Shown here: one piece after another, positions 21,901 through 32,936 of the stretch
Position numbering within the stretch: position 1 is the stretch's first letter
How the letters are laid out: the number at the start of each line of letters is the position of its first letter
From: Owenia fusiformis
Taxonomy: Eukaryota > Annelida > Polychaeta > Sabellida > Oweniidae
NCBI GenBank assembly: GCA_903813345.2
Contig: CAIIXF020000007.1
Span: 37,224,759 to 37,288,758 of the forward strand
DNA length: 64,000 bases
Reading direction: 5' to 3'
Notes under the pieces: model-generated
Told to the model about the DNA's origin: nothing
The model's input: the letters and a program-made list of their open reading frames with translations, nothing else
The model's database searches: none
Translations under genes and position numbers: made by a program

Positions 21901-22735
21901 AAACAACAATGAATGGGAATCTAAGGGAATAAGGCATATACATCAGTTATATAAAGAGAACAAATTATTAAGATTCCAAGAACTGGAAACCAAGTATAAT
22001 TTAGCTCATCAAACATTCCTAGACTATAACAAAATTGTACTATGTATACCATTATCATGGAGACAAAAAATGGTGGAAGGGGGAGAAATTTGTACAAACT
22101 GGAAGCCACTCAGAGAACAATTGCCAAACATCTCAAATAAAAGCACTTATAGGATGTTTAAAAGACAGATAAAAATACAACCAATAAAAGCACAAGACAA
22201 GTGGCTTAGGGTGCTAAATGTAAATGAGGATAACTATAAAGAATGGGATGAAATATACACCACTTATAAAGTGATAACAGAAAATGCGAAACTTAGATAC
22301 TTCCAGTTCAGATTATTACACAGAACAATTTACTTCAATAAAATGCTGAACAAAATGAATATAGAGGGAAAAAACACGCCAATGTGTACAATATGTAATG
22401 AAAACCATATAGATAGCATCGAACATGGATTCCTAGAATGTACAGCCACAAAGGACTTCTTGAGAACGTGCTATGAGGAAGCTGGTGAAAACATACCAGA
22501 AAATAAAGACATTATTTTTGGATACAGTAGAGAAAAAAGACAACAAAATAAGCTACTGATCCATATGAAACATTTCATATACTTAAGAAAATTAGGAGAC
22601 AAAAGACCAGAACTAGGTCCTTTTAAAATATACCTCCAGTGTCAAAAAGAAGAAGAAAAATACATAGCGAAGAAAAACAACAAAATGGAACAACATGAGA
22701 CACTATGGAATATCTGTAGCAGACTTTTGCGTTAA
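18953..22735 (+). CDS. LINE ORF2 protein: AP endonuclease and reverse transcriptase
   Basis: 1,260 residues, uninterrupted. The N-terminal APE-type endonuclease shows SLNAKGL, LQETH, GGDFN, RLDYFLVS and the ITDHKLI motif (first 235 or so residues). The reverse transcriptase follows with IPKKGKNPMKLKNWRPITLL (about 520-540), LIDFQKAFD, GVRQGCPLSPYLF and the catalytic FADD at 706-709. A Cys/His cluster, CTICNENHIDSIEHGFLEC, lies near 1144-1162. These are the enzymes of target-primed reverse transcription. The layout matches L1-superfamily elements, probably the Tx1 branch; clade placement is by overall look only. Confidence 0.95.
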   Translation: MSLKIASLNAKGLQNRIKRRKIFNLTRKAKIDILFLQETHSGSKQESLWSQEWGFKAFFSQYSQNAAGVGVLFSNRSDIEIIKNETDPEGRYILIQCLMHGRPTLLINVYGFNHDNGILYPKINEKLREYIDHQIIIGGDFNVILEPNIDKYGGRDATHGKTREQINALIEDFDLLDVWRQKNKSINDYTWENNNSTIKCRLDYFLVSGDVFQCTEEAIIDPNTYIKITDHKLITLKLKFTDQPRGPGLWKMNNKWIGDEEYDQLIKHSIQETTKQNTTLQPNILWELIKFNIKQVTVKFSKTKKEESKTNLDIKMRRRILLHQQKQSAACQIEQERLNNEIENLDNEIDILNTEKAKATLFRSKVRWIEEGEKPTAYFLKLEKRNFLNKTITKIETDDGKIVEKQKDIALEQMKFYEKIYRSTNVDEEKHKSIFFPEEKDTEELTEDQKQNCENDITEAECLTQLKLMKRGKTPGSDGISTDFYQHFWKLLAPYLLKSFEETFLKGELTIEQKRGVITLIPKKGKNPMKLKNWRPITLLNTDYKLLTKLIASRIKQVLPHIISSDQTGFLKGRYIGENIRLVIDLNEHMKNENRYGIITLIDFQKAFDTIEISYILKSLKYFNFGENIIKWVKIFYNNISSTILNNGFTSPYFNPTRGVRQGCPLSPYLFIIGAELLSAAIRRATNIQGIKLNDGLNTEVKTTQFADDTKLLLQDETSIKPAIKLLEKFGETSGLCINKEKTEIAIIGEKTNQREIETLCESLNLKLEKRKIKLLGINIPMNGDKIEDINYQGALEKIEAQIKMWKQRMITPIGKIHVIKSLMISQLTFMLAVLPLPSDAYLKDVETKLYKFIWNGKRDKISRKILQLELIKGGLEMVNLKAFAKNAKVKWLRKYFNTDDQGKWKTLWKMKLKNYDNKGKWNCNAKDPKTLEDKVNITSIDEILKIWCELHYKAANELVTKEEIKHQIIWNNSCILDRKETINNNEWESKGIRHIHQLYKENKLLRFQELETKYNLAHQTFLDYNKIVLCIPLSWRQKMVEGGEICTNWKPLREQLPNISNKSTYRMFKRQIKIQPIKAQDKWLRVLNVNEDNYKEWDEIYTTYKVITENAKLRYFQFRLLHRTIYFNKMLNKMNIEGKNTPMCTICNENHIDSIEHGFLECTATKDFLRTCYEEAGENIPENKDIIFGYSREKRQQNKLLIHMKHFIYLRKLGDKRPELGPFKIYLQCQKEEEKYIAKKNNKMEQHETLWNICSRLLR

Positions 22736-22854
22736 TATCATCAATTTATACAAAGTGACAAAAATCATCAATCTTCCTTTCTCTCTCCCTCTCTCTCCTA
22801 CAGTAAACAACATTAATAACCTGTAAAAAATAATATGTGAAAATAAAGATTTAT

Positions 22855-22890
<36 letters not shown>

Positions 22891-22899
22891 ATCGATAAG

Positions 22900-23395
22900 T
22901 AGTATCATATTAAGAGGCATTTATGAATATGAAGTATCATATTAAGACGCATTTATGAATATGAAGTATCAAATTAAGACGCATTATGAATATGAAGTAT
23001 CAAATTAAGACGCATTTATGAATATGACGCAAGGAGGATTGACTCCAAGAGTGCAACATCAGTGTCCCATATATAGGCATGTCGTGATACAAAATTCGCA
23101 TTCAAACAGCCGCCATTTTATTCACTTTAACATTTGAATCGTGAATATTGCTCTTATTTCCGAACGAAAACTTCCAAAACTCACAAGAAATGATCGAGAT
23201 ATTGGTTCGAATCTTTTGAAATGTTTATTTTGAATTCATAGTCGGTTTTCAGTAATTTCAGAAAATAACGACATTTCGACGTTTTCATTGTTGGAAAATA
23301 TCGAGTTTCGATCCTGGGAGCCAATACTCCTTGAATATGAAGTACTAAGAAGCATTTATGAATATGAAGTATCATATTAAGACGCATTTATAAAT
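22900..23395 (+). repeat. About 33-bp repeats, two blocks
   Basis: GAAGTATCA(T/A)ATTAAGACGC plus ATTTATGAATAT repeats at 22900-23025 and again at about 23330-23395, around unrelated sequence. Confidence 0.8.
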
Positions 23396-24120
23396 ATCAG
23401 GAAGAAGAAACATTCCAAAATGGAGAAAAATATATCGAACGTTGTTGCATTTGAGCTAAAATATCAATTGTGACTCAAAGGAAAGGGGACCAACGGCTCT
23501 GGACAGTGACAACAACTATAAATGAATTTTCAGATTGGTCAATATAACGGACGGTATCAAGTTCAGTAGATTACGTGGATACCTCTAAGGAAATAAGCTA
23601 TTCAGGCACATGGGGATAATCGGACTATGTTCAGTACTTATCTAGATGCGAGTAGAAAAAACTTGATTTACATTAAATATTCAAAATTCAGTCATTGAAG
23701 CGATGTTATATTTGAAATCTACATGTAAAAGTACATCTAGAAATATGGTTTCGAAAACTGTTTATCAAGTTTGAAAATTTAATTATTTTTGAAAATGTGA
23801 CTTCTAGTTTGGGTTGATTCTCCATAGAGCCCATGTTACAAAACCACAAAAAGTTAAATATCTTTTCTTGTATTGGTCAGATAACATTTTCTGGAAATAT
23901 TTTGATTTGCATAACTATTAGATACATAAGGGTTATATGAAAATTGAGCCACTAAAACAGATGTAATTGAAGTTAAAGGGAACTTTCTACTATACCCGCC
24001 ATGCTATCTGACACGAACGAGCCACCTGGTGGTGAAACTGGTAACTACCCACTCGCATCTGCGTTATTACCGAAAGGACCATTCATTTATCTTTAAACTC
24101 ATTAAAGAGAAAGGGGCAGT
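23396..24120. other. No gene seen
   Basis: AT-rich intergenic sequence without a coding pattern or obvious repeat that I can name. Confidence 0.5.
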
Positions 24121-24360
24121 TGGTGGTTCAGGTGTCCGGTGTATGTAACAAATTCTAAAAACTTCCAATAATTTAACTGATACTGTCTGTTAAGACTGAC
24201 ATCAGAATATCAAATCTAACTTTGGAATTGAGATTTGACCTTCAATGACCTTCTCAAAGTCAAAGGGGTATTTTTCAAAATCATCTACAAAATCTCAGAA
24301 AATCGAATCTGATGACTTGACCTTCTGTTCACAAATGCAACAACGTTAGTTCTCTTTTCG

Positions 24361-25308
24361 GGGTCAACCCAGTTGTCCGAAACCCAGTTCTCTGAAACCC
24401 AATTCTCCGGAACCCAGTTTTCCGAAACCCAGTTGTCCGAATTTACCAAGTTCTCCGAAAATTAGGGGGATCTTATTTGAAAAATACAATTTCTTTAAAC
24501 GAATCTTGTCGTAACCTCTGCGAATCCCAACATAACATCGGAATAACGTTGACATCATTGCAAAATTAGGCTAAATATGTTAAGTCAAGATGTTAATTGT
24601 TTAATGTTTAGCCTACGAAAGTTCATAATACAGGTGATATAGATGTTCAAACAAACAAAGTTAAATTATGTTATTCTCATTGTAAAATGGCGTTTACACA
24701 ACATACATACATGATATAGGGGTCTACAATTTTTAAATCAATTTTCTTTATGGCCTATGGACCTTTTTTGAGAGGGAACAACATTTTTCCAATGGGTGAT
24801 GGGCGTTCATAAAAGGAAAAATAGCTTTCCAAAGCCAGTGGGCATTTATTTAGTAACTTATTCTTCACTTACGTACTCTATTCTAGAAATAGAGATTAAA
24901 TTAAAAGGATTAAAAGTGAGTACATGGCGAAAATGAGACTTTTTGCTACAAGGACAGTCTGCCTTCGTTTCCAGTTTTATTTTGCCTATATAAAAGAGAT
25001 CGAAGAAAATAAGATAAACTGTTCCGTAATAATTGTGTTTTGATAACCTTTTTTTAGAATCACAATGTAAAATAAATCCCCCGTTCTGGTAACGCCATGT
25101 TATGGATGCATTTCCAAGTGAGAGAGAGATCTATGAACATCAGAATGCGTCCATGCCATTAATTTGGCCAAATACATGGCATGAAGCTGGCCTAAGCTTA
25201 AGTACGTCCCCCTTTCTCTAGTAAATTATGACTATATTTTTCGGAGTAATGGGTTTCGGACAAGTGGGTTTCAGAGAACTGGGTTTCGGACAACTGGGGT
25301 GTACCCCT
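24361..25308. mobile_element. TIR element with clustered TCCGAAACCCAGTT motifs at both ends
   Basis: The left end holds five short copies of CCGAAACCCAGTT-like sequence (24366-24445). The right end holds the inverted set (about 25240-25300, GGGTTTCGGACAA). The arms are inverted over about 50 bp. No transposase ORF. It appears nested in a repeat of the 24.1-25.4-kb family that recurs at 38.9-39.5 kb. Confidence 0.75.
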
Positions 25309-25435
25309 TTTTTCAACTTGTTTCAAATTGACCATTTTTCAAATTCATCTACAAGTTCCTAGAAGTTCAGATCTGAATAAGATTGAACTCATAATATTGT
25401 GAGCAACTAGGTGGTGACATTTTGTCATGTTAATC

Positions 25436-25705
25436 ACGGGCCTGGGGGGGGGTCTACTGGTCAAATTTTTGTACAGGGGGGGGGGGGTGGCGCTGAGACT
25501 CAAAATATCTACCCACATTTAGGGATTTGTTTTCAAAAACAGTACCCAGTTTGAGGATTTTTCAAAAAGAAGACCCAGTTCTAGGGATTTTTTCATCAAA
25601 ATGGGACCCATATCTAGGGTTTTTTCTTCAAAATGGGACCCACATCTAGGGATTTTCGGCGAAAAAGTGACCCACTTTAGCGGCACGTCCACATATAGCC
25701 CCCGG
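25436..25705 (+). repeat. Poly(G) runs and GGGACCCAxATCTAGGG repeats
   Basis: Two poly(G) tracts, followed by four loose copies of a unit of about 35 bp with TCTAGGGATTTT and AAAATGGGACCCA. Confidence 0.7.
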
Positions 25706-25882
25706 GATCACGGGAACTAGAATTCCGTTTTTCCACGCCGCAGCATAAAAATGCAGACTTTTAAGTTTTGCAAAATATTGCAGAATATTGAATTTTCGCG
25801 GAATTCATGCTTTGAGAACATAAATTGAACTGAAAGCTAACCTAATAGCATTGTGCTTGTACTTAATTTAGAAGAGTCTAGA

Positions 25883-26197
25883 ACCGGTGTGAAATAAATT
25901 ATGGTCCCCTAGGGATTATGGTCCCCCTTTTTAAAGGCCCTTACTGGCCATGATTGTGTATAAGATAATAGGGGAAAGAGATCATCATATAAATCAATGG
26001 AGAATAGGACCATAAATAGGACCTAGCCTTTTACACCGGTGTAAAAGGGTAGGAGGTTATATCAAATCATGTCCTACTATTCATTGATTTATATGGTGAC
26101 ATCTTTCCCTTATTACCTTAGACACACTCAGGGTCAGTAAGGGCCGTTGAGAAAGGGGACAATAATTCCTGGGGGACCATAATTTCTTTCACACCGG
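25883..26197. mobile_element. Fold-back MITE, palindromic over 315 bp
   Basis: The arms ACCGGTGTGAAA(T/G)AAATTATG and their inverse meet at ACCGGT at 26035-26040. Almost the whole element can pair with itself. Confidence 0.88.
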
Positions 26198-26907
26198 CTC
26201 ATTCGTTTCAAAATGGGCAGCGATTCTACTTTTAGTTTTTCATGTGTAAAAAAAGAGTTTGATTACTGCTGCCATCTTTTGAATAATTATTATAGAGAAC
26301 CAAAATACACATTTGCACTGATTGAGATTACAATGTCTGACTATTGCATAGATGATCAATCATTCTGGTTCACCAGACCCCTCTTATCTGTATTTTGCCA
26401 ATTAATATCACGATTTAGATGCAAATAAATATCTTAATATAATGTCTAAATTAATATTACACGCATCATATTTACTGGAGGCAAGAAAAGAAATCTATGA
26501 TTTCTGTTTTTCTTGCTAAAAACAAACTTCCAAAATATGACATTATTTAACATCCGGGCTCTGTTTTGTCATCCGGGCTTTGTTTCGATAGTGAAAATTG
26601 AAATATAAAGCAAAAAAAAGAAGTCTACGATTTCTGTTTTTCTTGCTAAAAAGATGACAAGTTATCCAAGAAGGAGTTCTGAAAGCTATTCATAAAGCCA
26701 ACTTAAATATTTCCATTTACGTCCGGCCACGTAACTCAATTGCACGTTACCCCCAAAATGTGGGTTAGGTTTCCTTTTTTTAATGTTTTGGCCTCGATAA
26801 GGCAAACCTCACCCACAGGCAAAACTTATTCAAAATTGTGTAGTTGGATACCTTGATGAATTGAAGATGAAAATCAGGTCTTATATCACCATTTTCCTCA
26901 CCAGAGC
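26198..26907. other. No gene seen; short direct duplication
   Basis: AAATCTATGATTTCTGTTTT and TCTTGCTAAAAA occur at about 26490 and, nearly identical, at about 26620. Nothing else recognised. Confidence 0.5.
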
Positions 26908-27163
26908 CCTCATTATCCGGTCAGCGCTAAATTAGCGTTGCGATTTGCGTTGCGCTTGCGAATCAACATTATTGGCAAGCGCAAATCATGGTTTGCGTCG
27001 TATTACGCGCTTCACGCAAACGCAGACGCAACGCAGACGCAACAGTATGCTAATCGCAAATAAATTGGAAACGCGGGAAATTTAAACTTAGAGCTCAAAA
27101 TAGATTTATCGATTGAAGGAAGGAAATGAGCGTATCCCTGTTAAACAAGGATTTCAGAAATAA

Positions 27164-27470
27164 ATGTGGATGAATATCTGAAAATCAGGCTATTCTAAAT
27201 GAATTCTTACGATTGGTTGGACATTTTCTGAACTCCGGCCAATTGAACAGCGTGAACAAAATGACCAAGATTGGTATGGGATAAACAGATCATCCTATAG
27301 TCGGTTCATGATATTGGGATTAAATAAATGTGGATGAATATCTGAAAATCAGGCTATTCTAAATGAATTCTTACGGTTTGTTGGACATTTTCTGAACTCC
27401 GGCCAATTGAACAGCGTGAACAAAATGACCAAGATTGGTATGGGATAAACAGATCATCCTATAGTTCAAT
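27164..27470 (+). repeat. Direct duplication, about 160 bp
   Basis: AAATAAATGTGGATGAATAT ... ATCATCCTATAGT occurs twice, back to back with about 20 bp between, nearly identical. Confidence 0.88.
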
Positions 27471-27892
27471 ATCCTGAACCTCATATAGGATAATCTCTAT
27501 TTATCCCATGATACTACTAATTCCCGATGAATAACCGGGAATATTTTTGATATTGAGAAAAAATCGTATTGAAAATTTTTGCCAAACAAAGCTTCCTCTT
27601 TCAATCAGTTGGGTCGATATAGCATGCTAAAATGATGTTCTTATGTGAAAAACGAATTCCAGTTTTATCATCATCGCTCTGACACAGACAAAAATGCTTA
27701 CGTATTGCTGAATGTTTTGATGTTGATGTGTTTATGTTACACATGTACAATAATTTTTTTATATTTAAAAATATCATAAAGCTAAGTCATATTTTCTTGA
27801 TTAAATATACCATTTTTTCATAGAAAAATGTAACTAATGATTTTATGAAGACAGTTATGAATATCATGGAATAAAAAGCTAATTTACTGGTC

Positions 27893-28031
27893 GGGATTAA
27901 ATATGGGTTTATTCCTTATGACAATTTGATATTTCACATATTGTGAGGGACAATTTGGTATTTCCCTCTGACCCTCCGGGCTCTCGGTAAATATCATATT
28001 GTCCATCATAATAAAACCCATATTGAATCCC
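27893..28031. mobile_element. Nested small MITE
   Basis: GGGATTAAATATGGGTTTAT and its inverse ATAAAACCCATATTGAATCC bound 139 bp, within the Harbinger element. Confidence 0.75.
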
Positions 28032-28142
28032 TCCCACTACATAACCTATATATATCTTGCGAAAATCTAGATCTGTCACTGGAAGGCAGCCCATCTTGAA
28101 AACAAGACACGGTGTCTTTGTAATTAGTCCGACTGATATAGC

Positions 28143-28475
28143 CTACCTAGAGGAAACCGCCGATACCTCAGCAACAATGTTCGAAACAGTAGGTTGGGAT
28201 ACCCCGAATATATCTCCATTTATCATTTGCATACAACCTGTAGCATAAAATCGTAATGAAATGAATACTTTTAGCTGACATGGAATTGCCTGAGGATTCC
28301 TTGTTCTTGACGCTAGATCCCCATCTAATATATTAATCAACTCAAGAATGAGTGGCCTCGGCATGCGATATCTGTTTAATATCTCATCCTCAGTCATCTC
28401 TAACGGCTGACTCCTGTCTCTGAATAAGCGTAAACCTCTTCTATTGTGAACATCCTGGAATAATATGCGCCACAT
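28143..28475 (-). pseudogene. HARBI1-like nuclease, N-terminal fragment
   Basis: 110 codons from ATG. FRDRSQPLEMTEDEILNRYR, LISLRFYATGC-like sequence (FISLRFYATGC) and DIFGVSQPTVSNIV match the N-terminal part of Harbinger/HARBI1 transposases, including the helix-turn-helix-like FGVSQPTVS. The DDE catalytic part is absent. Confidence 0.85.
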
Positions 28476-29448
28476 TTTCCAGCTTGATCGAACCCTAATA
28501 TTTTAATTTTAGCAGACGATATTTGCGAAATGGAATTGCGATATTTATTATAGATTTCACATAACCAAGGTAGCATAATCGTGCACTTTCAGACTTGATT
28601 TTGATAAGTTTTGGTTATTTGTGTCTCTAATGTTTTTCAACCTATTTTTAGTTGGATGTCTCAAAGGGCACTTCCTAGATTTCTACAACGATAATGTTAA
28701 TTTAAATAGGAAAACTATCAAGATTCTTGATGATATGTTTGCGATTTATATTGCGGCAGGGTCAGGGATGCCGCAAATAAAGTGGAGTTTGCGACATAAA
28801 AATCAACTGATTTACGTGGACGCAACTGTGCGATGACTGCATAATACCAATTTGCGTGCGGTTAGCAGTGTATTTGCGATGCGAAATGAAAATAGCGATG
28901 CGTCTACCATGTAATAAGAAAACTGCGATTTGCGCTAAAGACGCAAAACGGCAATGAATTTGCGCTAGAGTGCCTTTGAGATGACCTCATAATATCGTTT
29001 TGCGTACGATTCGCTAAATATTAACGTTGCGATTGCGATTTGCGGTGCGTCGACCGGATAATGAGGTCTCAGGTCTCTTGTTTTCTTTTACAAAACACAT
29101 TTTCCAATGTAATAAAGTGATTGATTAATGGAAGCAATGCTTCATATCGGCAATTATTCAGCATTTATATCTACGTCTTGAAATTGTCCAACATTTTGTC
29201 TAACTACAAGATTTCGAATGGCTAGCATTTGTGGGGGAGTTTTGCTATCACTAAATGTCAAAAATAAGAAAAAACCAAAACCCACCTTCATGGGGGTATC
29301 TCTCCGTCGTATTCATAAACACATGCGAAAATTGAAGATCTACGTTTAACTTTCCGCAAGGAAAATAATGTACTCCCATGTTCCAATTTTGTGACCACGT
29401 GCATGTAGTAGCCATGTACATATTCGAATATGATTGCATGGGTAACCT

Positions 29449-30713
29449 GGGTAACTTTGTGAATACTACATTGTAATTCGCTGTACCAACTCCAAATTTA
29501 AATACCTCGGTAATCTAAACCTCGTAAGAAGTTCCCCATCATCAAATATTTCTAGGGGATTGCTACGATCCCTAAACAATCGCCCTCGTCTTAGTACATG
29601 CGTTCTTTCTTTTACGTAATGATGACGCATTGGCATTTGAAAATGAGTTACGTTGAACGTATATATCATTCCATCATACTTCATAGTACTCGCAATTATA
29701 TACCAAAAATGCCAGAAATATGTACTAAATTTGCATTTAGTGTTATTTAATTAAGTTTAAAACCCGGTTTAAACCGACTATCCATTCAACAACGTGGAAT
29801 AATAGTCACTACTCTAAAGATCGTGTTTATATTTTAACTATCTTTATCTTAGAATCGCCATAAATGACTGTAAATGTAGAAAGTGGAGTTAACGATGGAG
29901 AAGGGATATTTTTGGACACTTCCAAATAGTTTAATCCCCAAAAAATTATTCAGTCAATTGCTACTTATTTAAGCTCTTTTGATATGTGGTTTTCGCACAC
30001 ATTGTGAGTACTTTCCTTGTGAATGGATGTATTTATTGAATACAAGGCAGGCTGGTGATTTTCAGGCAAAAATATGTGTAACACTGCCAGAATCGCTCAT
30101 TTTCCGATTTAACAAGGCTATAGCATAGATTCGTGCGGATACCTGAAGTTAGGATTTATAGTATGGTAAGCAATATAAATTACCTACATTTACAAAGTCA
30201 AGTGGCAGCAATTTCATAACCAAATTTATCAACCTAAGTTTTCCAAAAACACGTCTAAATAGTTTGAAAAAACACGTCCGGGACAATCTCCACTATTAAC
30301 ACTTGGTCACCGTGGTAAAGATACACGGTGAAAATACTTGGCGTTGATAGTTTGTAAGATCCGCAGGACTTTCATCGTAAAGTTACGTTTGCTTTATGAA
30401 TACCAAAATAAGTTTCCGCAATACGATACGTTGACGTTTAGTCCTACGCTGGCTTTATGAATGAAGGCTTCCGGACAACAAACTCCTTATCTATAGCTTT
30501 TAGGAAAATCAGAACAATGACTATTGCGCAGTCAATACGCGCATTCTAAATCCTGCTCTCGTGTAGCCAAGCTCTCGGTAGACGAGAATCAATAATGAAT
30601 ATCACCAAAAAAGGACTTTCATGTCAATGCTTCTCCGAATGTCCCGGGGGGTCATGCCTCGCCTTGCGGAAATTGGTACAGCGATTATTAATGTAGTATT
30701 CACAAAGTTACCC
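29449..30713. mobile_element. Second Harbinger-type element, internally deleted
   Basis: GGGTAACTTTGTGAATACTA at the left and its exact inverse at the right bound 1,265 bp. It includes a HARBI1-like N-terminal fragment close to the left end. A 40-bp motif (GACTATTGCGCAGT...CGCGCAT) occurs inside at about 30520 and again just outside at about 30782. Confidence 0.75.
29466..29684 (-). pseudogene. HARBI1-like nuclease, short N-terminal fragment
   Basis: 72 codons with RRGRLFRDRSNPLEIFDDGE and LLTRFRLPRYLNLELVQRI, the same region as in the copy at 28143-28475 but a different family member. It is cut off just before the terminal repeat. Confidence 0.82.
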
Positions 30714-31740
30714 AACACGGCAGTAACTGTGCCTTTCCACCATTAATTATTTTTGTACTTGTTTACCATAGTACTTCATCGACTATTGCGCAGTGAATTC
30801 GCGCATCCTAAATCTCGGTGGATGAGAATCAATATTGTACATACATGTACATCAAAAATAAGCCTCCATTCTTTGTTACCTTAAAGCCTCCTTACAACTC
30901 CAATACAAAGTCGGTGAAATGGGACTTTTTGGACACCATGCAGGGGCGTAGCCTACTTTCAGTCAGGGGGAGGGGGTGCGATCGCCCAAACAATTCGGTT
31001 TTCAGTCAGAAGTTACACGGTGAAAATACTTGACGTAAATATTTTCGTGGCATAAGTAACCCCAAAAAAGATTAAAAGATTTGTTTTGACCTTTACAAAA
31101 ATTGATGTAACTTCCTTCAAAATTGAGCTAGAAGCTTCAAATAAAAAGCAATCTTATATTATCATTGGTTATGGGGAGGGGGAGCAGTCGCTCCATCGCA
31201 CCCACTCCTGACTACGCCAATGCTATGTAATATCCGTTATTGGCATATATAAGTTTTGCACGGTGAACCAGATGCAACAAAAATTATCTCTCAGAATAAA
31301 TGAAAATATAGACGTCGTGGCAGGTGCAATTGTGTCTGTAGGCCTATGGAAAATAAGGAATATTGGATCAAATATAGATGTCTCCTTCATTCATTTCTCC
31401 AATAATAAAAAAGCACTACCGTCTTCTGCAATATCGTCTGAATATATCATCCTGTGAATTTCCATCTTTGAAGTCTTCTTCAAGCGTTCAGTCTTTACTT
31501 CGACCGACGGGTGAACTACTTTGTGAACGAAGCTGAATAATTTTGTATATTGGTTTATTATTTGGACCTAGAATAAAAAAGACTATTCTAAATCGGACCT
31601 ACATTGCTTGGACTGAAGGGCTTTCATCTTTCTTGTTTTAAACGAATTGCACAATAAATAAGTGCCCATCGTTGAAATCAGTTTGTTTAAGTTTTAATTG
31701 CTATAACAAAATAAGTTAAATCAAGAAGCAAAAGTCTTTT
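30714..31740. other. Intergenic, with a small inverted-repeat element
   Basis: At 30943-31222, GGGGCGTAGCC...GGGGGTGCGATCG is mirrored by CGATCG-like and GACTACGCC sequence at the right; this is probably a degraded MITE. No gene seen. Confidence 0.5.
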
Positions 31741-31964
31741 CTGGGTCACCGTGGATGGCATGATTTCCTCGAGTCGCTTCAGTTGCAAGGCAACCATACT
31801 GGGACCGATTCGCGTCGTTCCACTACTGCCCTTGGTGGGGGCCCACTACCATACTGTATGACTCCCGGCGTCTACTATAGCCCATAAGTGGAGGAACCAA
31901 CCACAGTCTCACAATCTGTCTCCGACAAGAGCAGTCAGAGAACCGACCCATGCCAAGGGACGGT

Positions 31965-32100
31965 AAACGGTTGGACCTTCGGGCCGAGTGCCCTGTAGAA
32001 CTATTATCAAGAACGCCGTACCCGAGGCTCGAACGCGGGACCTTGTATCCCTCGGTACGCACGACCACAGTCACTAACCACCCAGGCTACACTGCTCGGG
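31965..32100 (-). mobile_element. tRNA-derived SINE copy
   Basis: On the minus strand GTAGCCTGGGTGGTTAGTGA resembles a pol III A box, and GCGTTCGAGCC further on resembles a B box (GTTCGANNC). The spacing is tRNA-like but the whole does not fold as a clean tRNA. Confidence 0.6.
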
Positions 32101-32149
32101 TGTCAACATTGCTCAAAAATGTAATACTTATACCGGGTGTCCTGTAGTG

Positions 32150-32268
32150 CAATAATCAAAAATTCTCCGTACCTGCGGCTCGAACGCGGGACCTCCGTAT
32201 CCCACTACGTTCGATCACGATTTGTCTCTAGTCTCTACGCCACGAGGCTACATTGCTTAGGTGTCAGA
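32150..32268 (-). mobile_element. tRNA-derived SINE copy, second unit
   Basis: A second head-to-tail copy of the preceding tRNA-like unit on the minus strand, with GTAGCCTCGTGGCGTAGAGA and the same GCGTTCGAGCC B box. The 3' parts of the two share CTACAGG(G/A)CAC. Confidence 0.6.
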
Positions 32269-32269
32269 A

Positions 32270-32936
32270 CTGCTAAAAAATAATGTAGTTGTTATAATTA
32301 TTTGCTTGGGTTAACACAATGTAAATGTATTTTAATTGATTAGCCCTATTTTAAAGTTGGAGTCGAAGTTTACAATTTTGATCGAGGAAAAGTAATCAAC
32401 TCAAAAATGAGCTCTTACAAATTATAACATAGTAGTCACAAAGCAAGGCTGTACAGAAAGTACATGTTTGGCATAATATTGAAGATCCATCGGGAAAGAA
32501 AAACATCGCAAGATATAGAGAAACAAATTTTGAACGTTAATGCTAATATGAAATTTCAATTGCGTCTCAAAGAAATGAAAAGGGGCAGTCGGCTACTATA
32601 GAAGCGTATATGAGTGAAAACAACTAATAATGATATGTTCAGAGCGGTCAATATAATGGAAAGAGAAAATAAGCTATTTTCATAATTTCGGCGCATTGAA
32701 GTAACTAATCAGATCACGTTCACTCAGTACTAATACGCGTGGTAATACGCGTGGCTTGCGCAATCGTTGTGATCAATACAGTTCGAGAAGGACAATAGGT
32801 AAAAAACTCCATCTACGAATCTGAATAAAACTGAACATTCAATCATGACATGAAATATCTAGTTAAGACGTAACTGCATAAAACATTTAACCGTTAACTT
32901 TGGCATAAACATCCAATTAAAGAATTTTTCGTCTGC
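32270..32936. other. No gene seen
   Basis: AT-rich sequence between the SINE pair and the satellite; nothing recognised. Confidence 0.5.

Larger units (their letters stand above)
17609..22888 (+). mobile_element. Tx1/L1-like non-LTR retrotransposon
   Basis: Two intact ORFs (17884-18657 and 18953-22735), a short 3' UTR with AATAAA at 22842-22847, and a pure poly(A) tail at about 22859-22888. The 5' boundary is uncertain: the UTR probably begins between 17609 and 17880, and I could not see a target-site duplication. Intact ORFs and an uninterrupted tail indicate a recent, possibly active copy. Confidence 0.9.
26908..29066. mobile_element. Harbinger-type DNA transposon, internally deleted
   Basis: Inverted ends CCTCATTATCCGGTC ... 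GACCGGATAATGAGG with subterminal clusters of TTTGCG/CGCAAA motifs on both sides. A HARBI1-like nuclease fragment is on the minus strand (28143-28475). Inside are a 160-bp direct duplication (27164-27470) and a nested MITE (27893-28031). Confidence 0.8.

Noticed and set aside
24364-24558. ORF with LGFGKLGSGELG repeats
   Set aside because: Arises from the tandem TCCGAAACCCAGTT motifs of a transposon end.
31965-32268. Functional tRNA genes
   Set aside because: Only A/B-box-like pieces are seen. I could not see a complete acceptor stem and cloverleaf.
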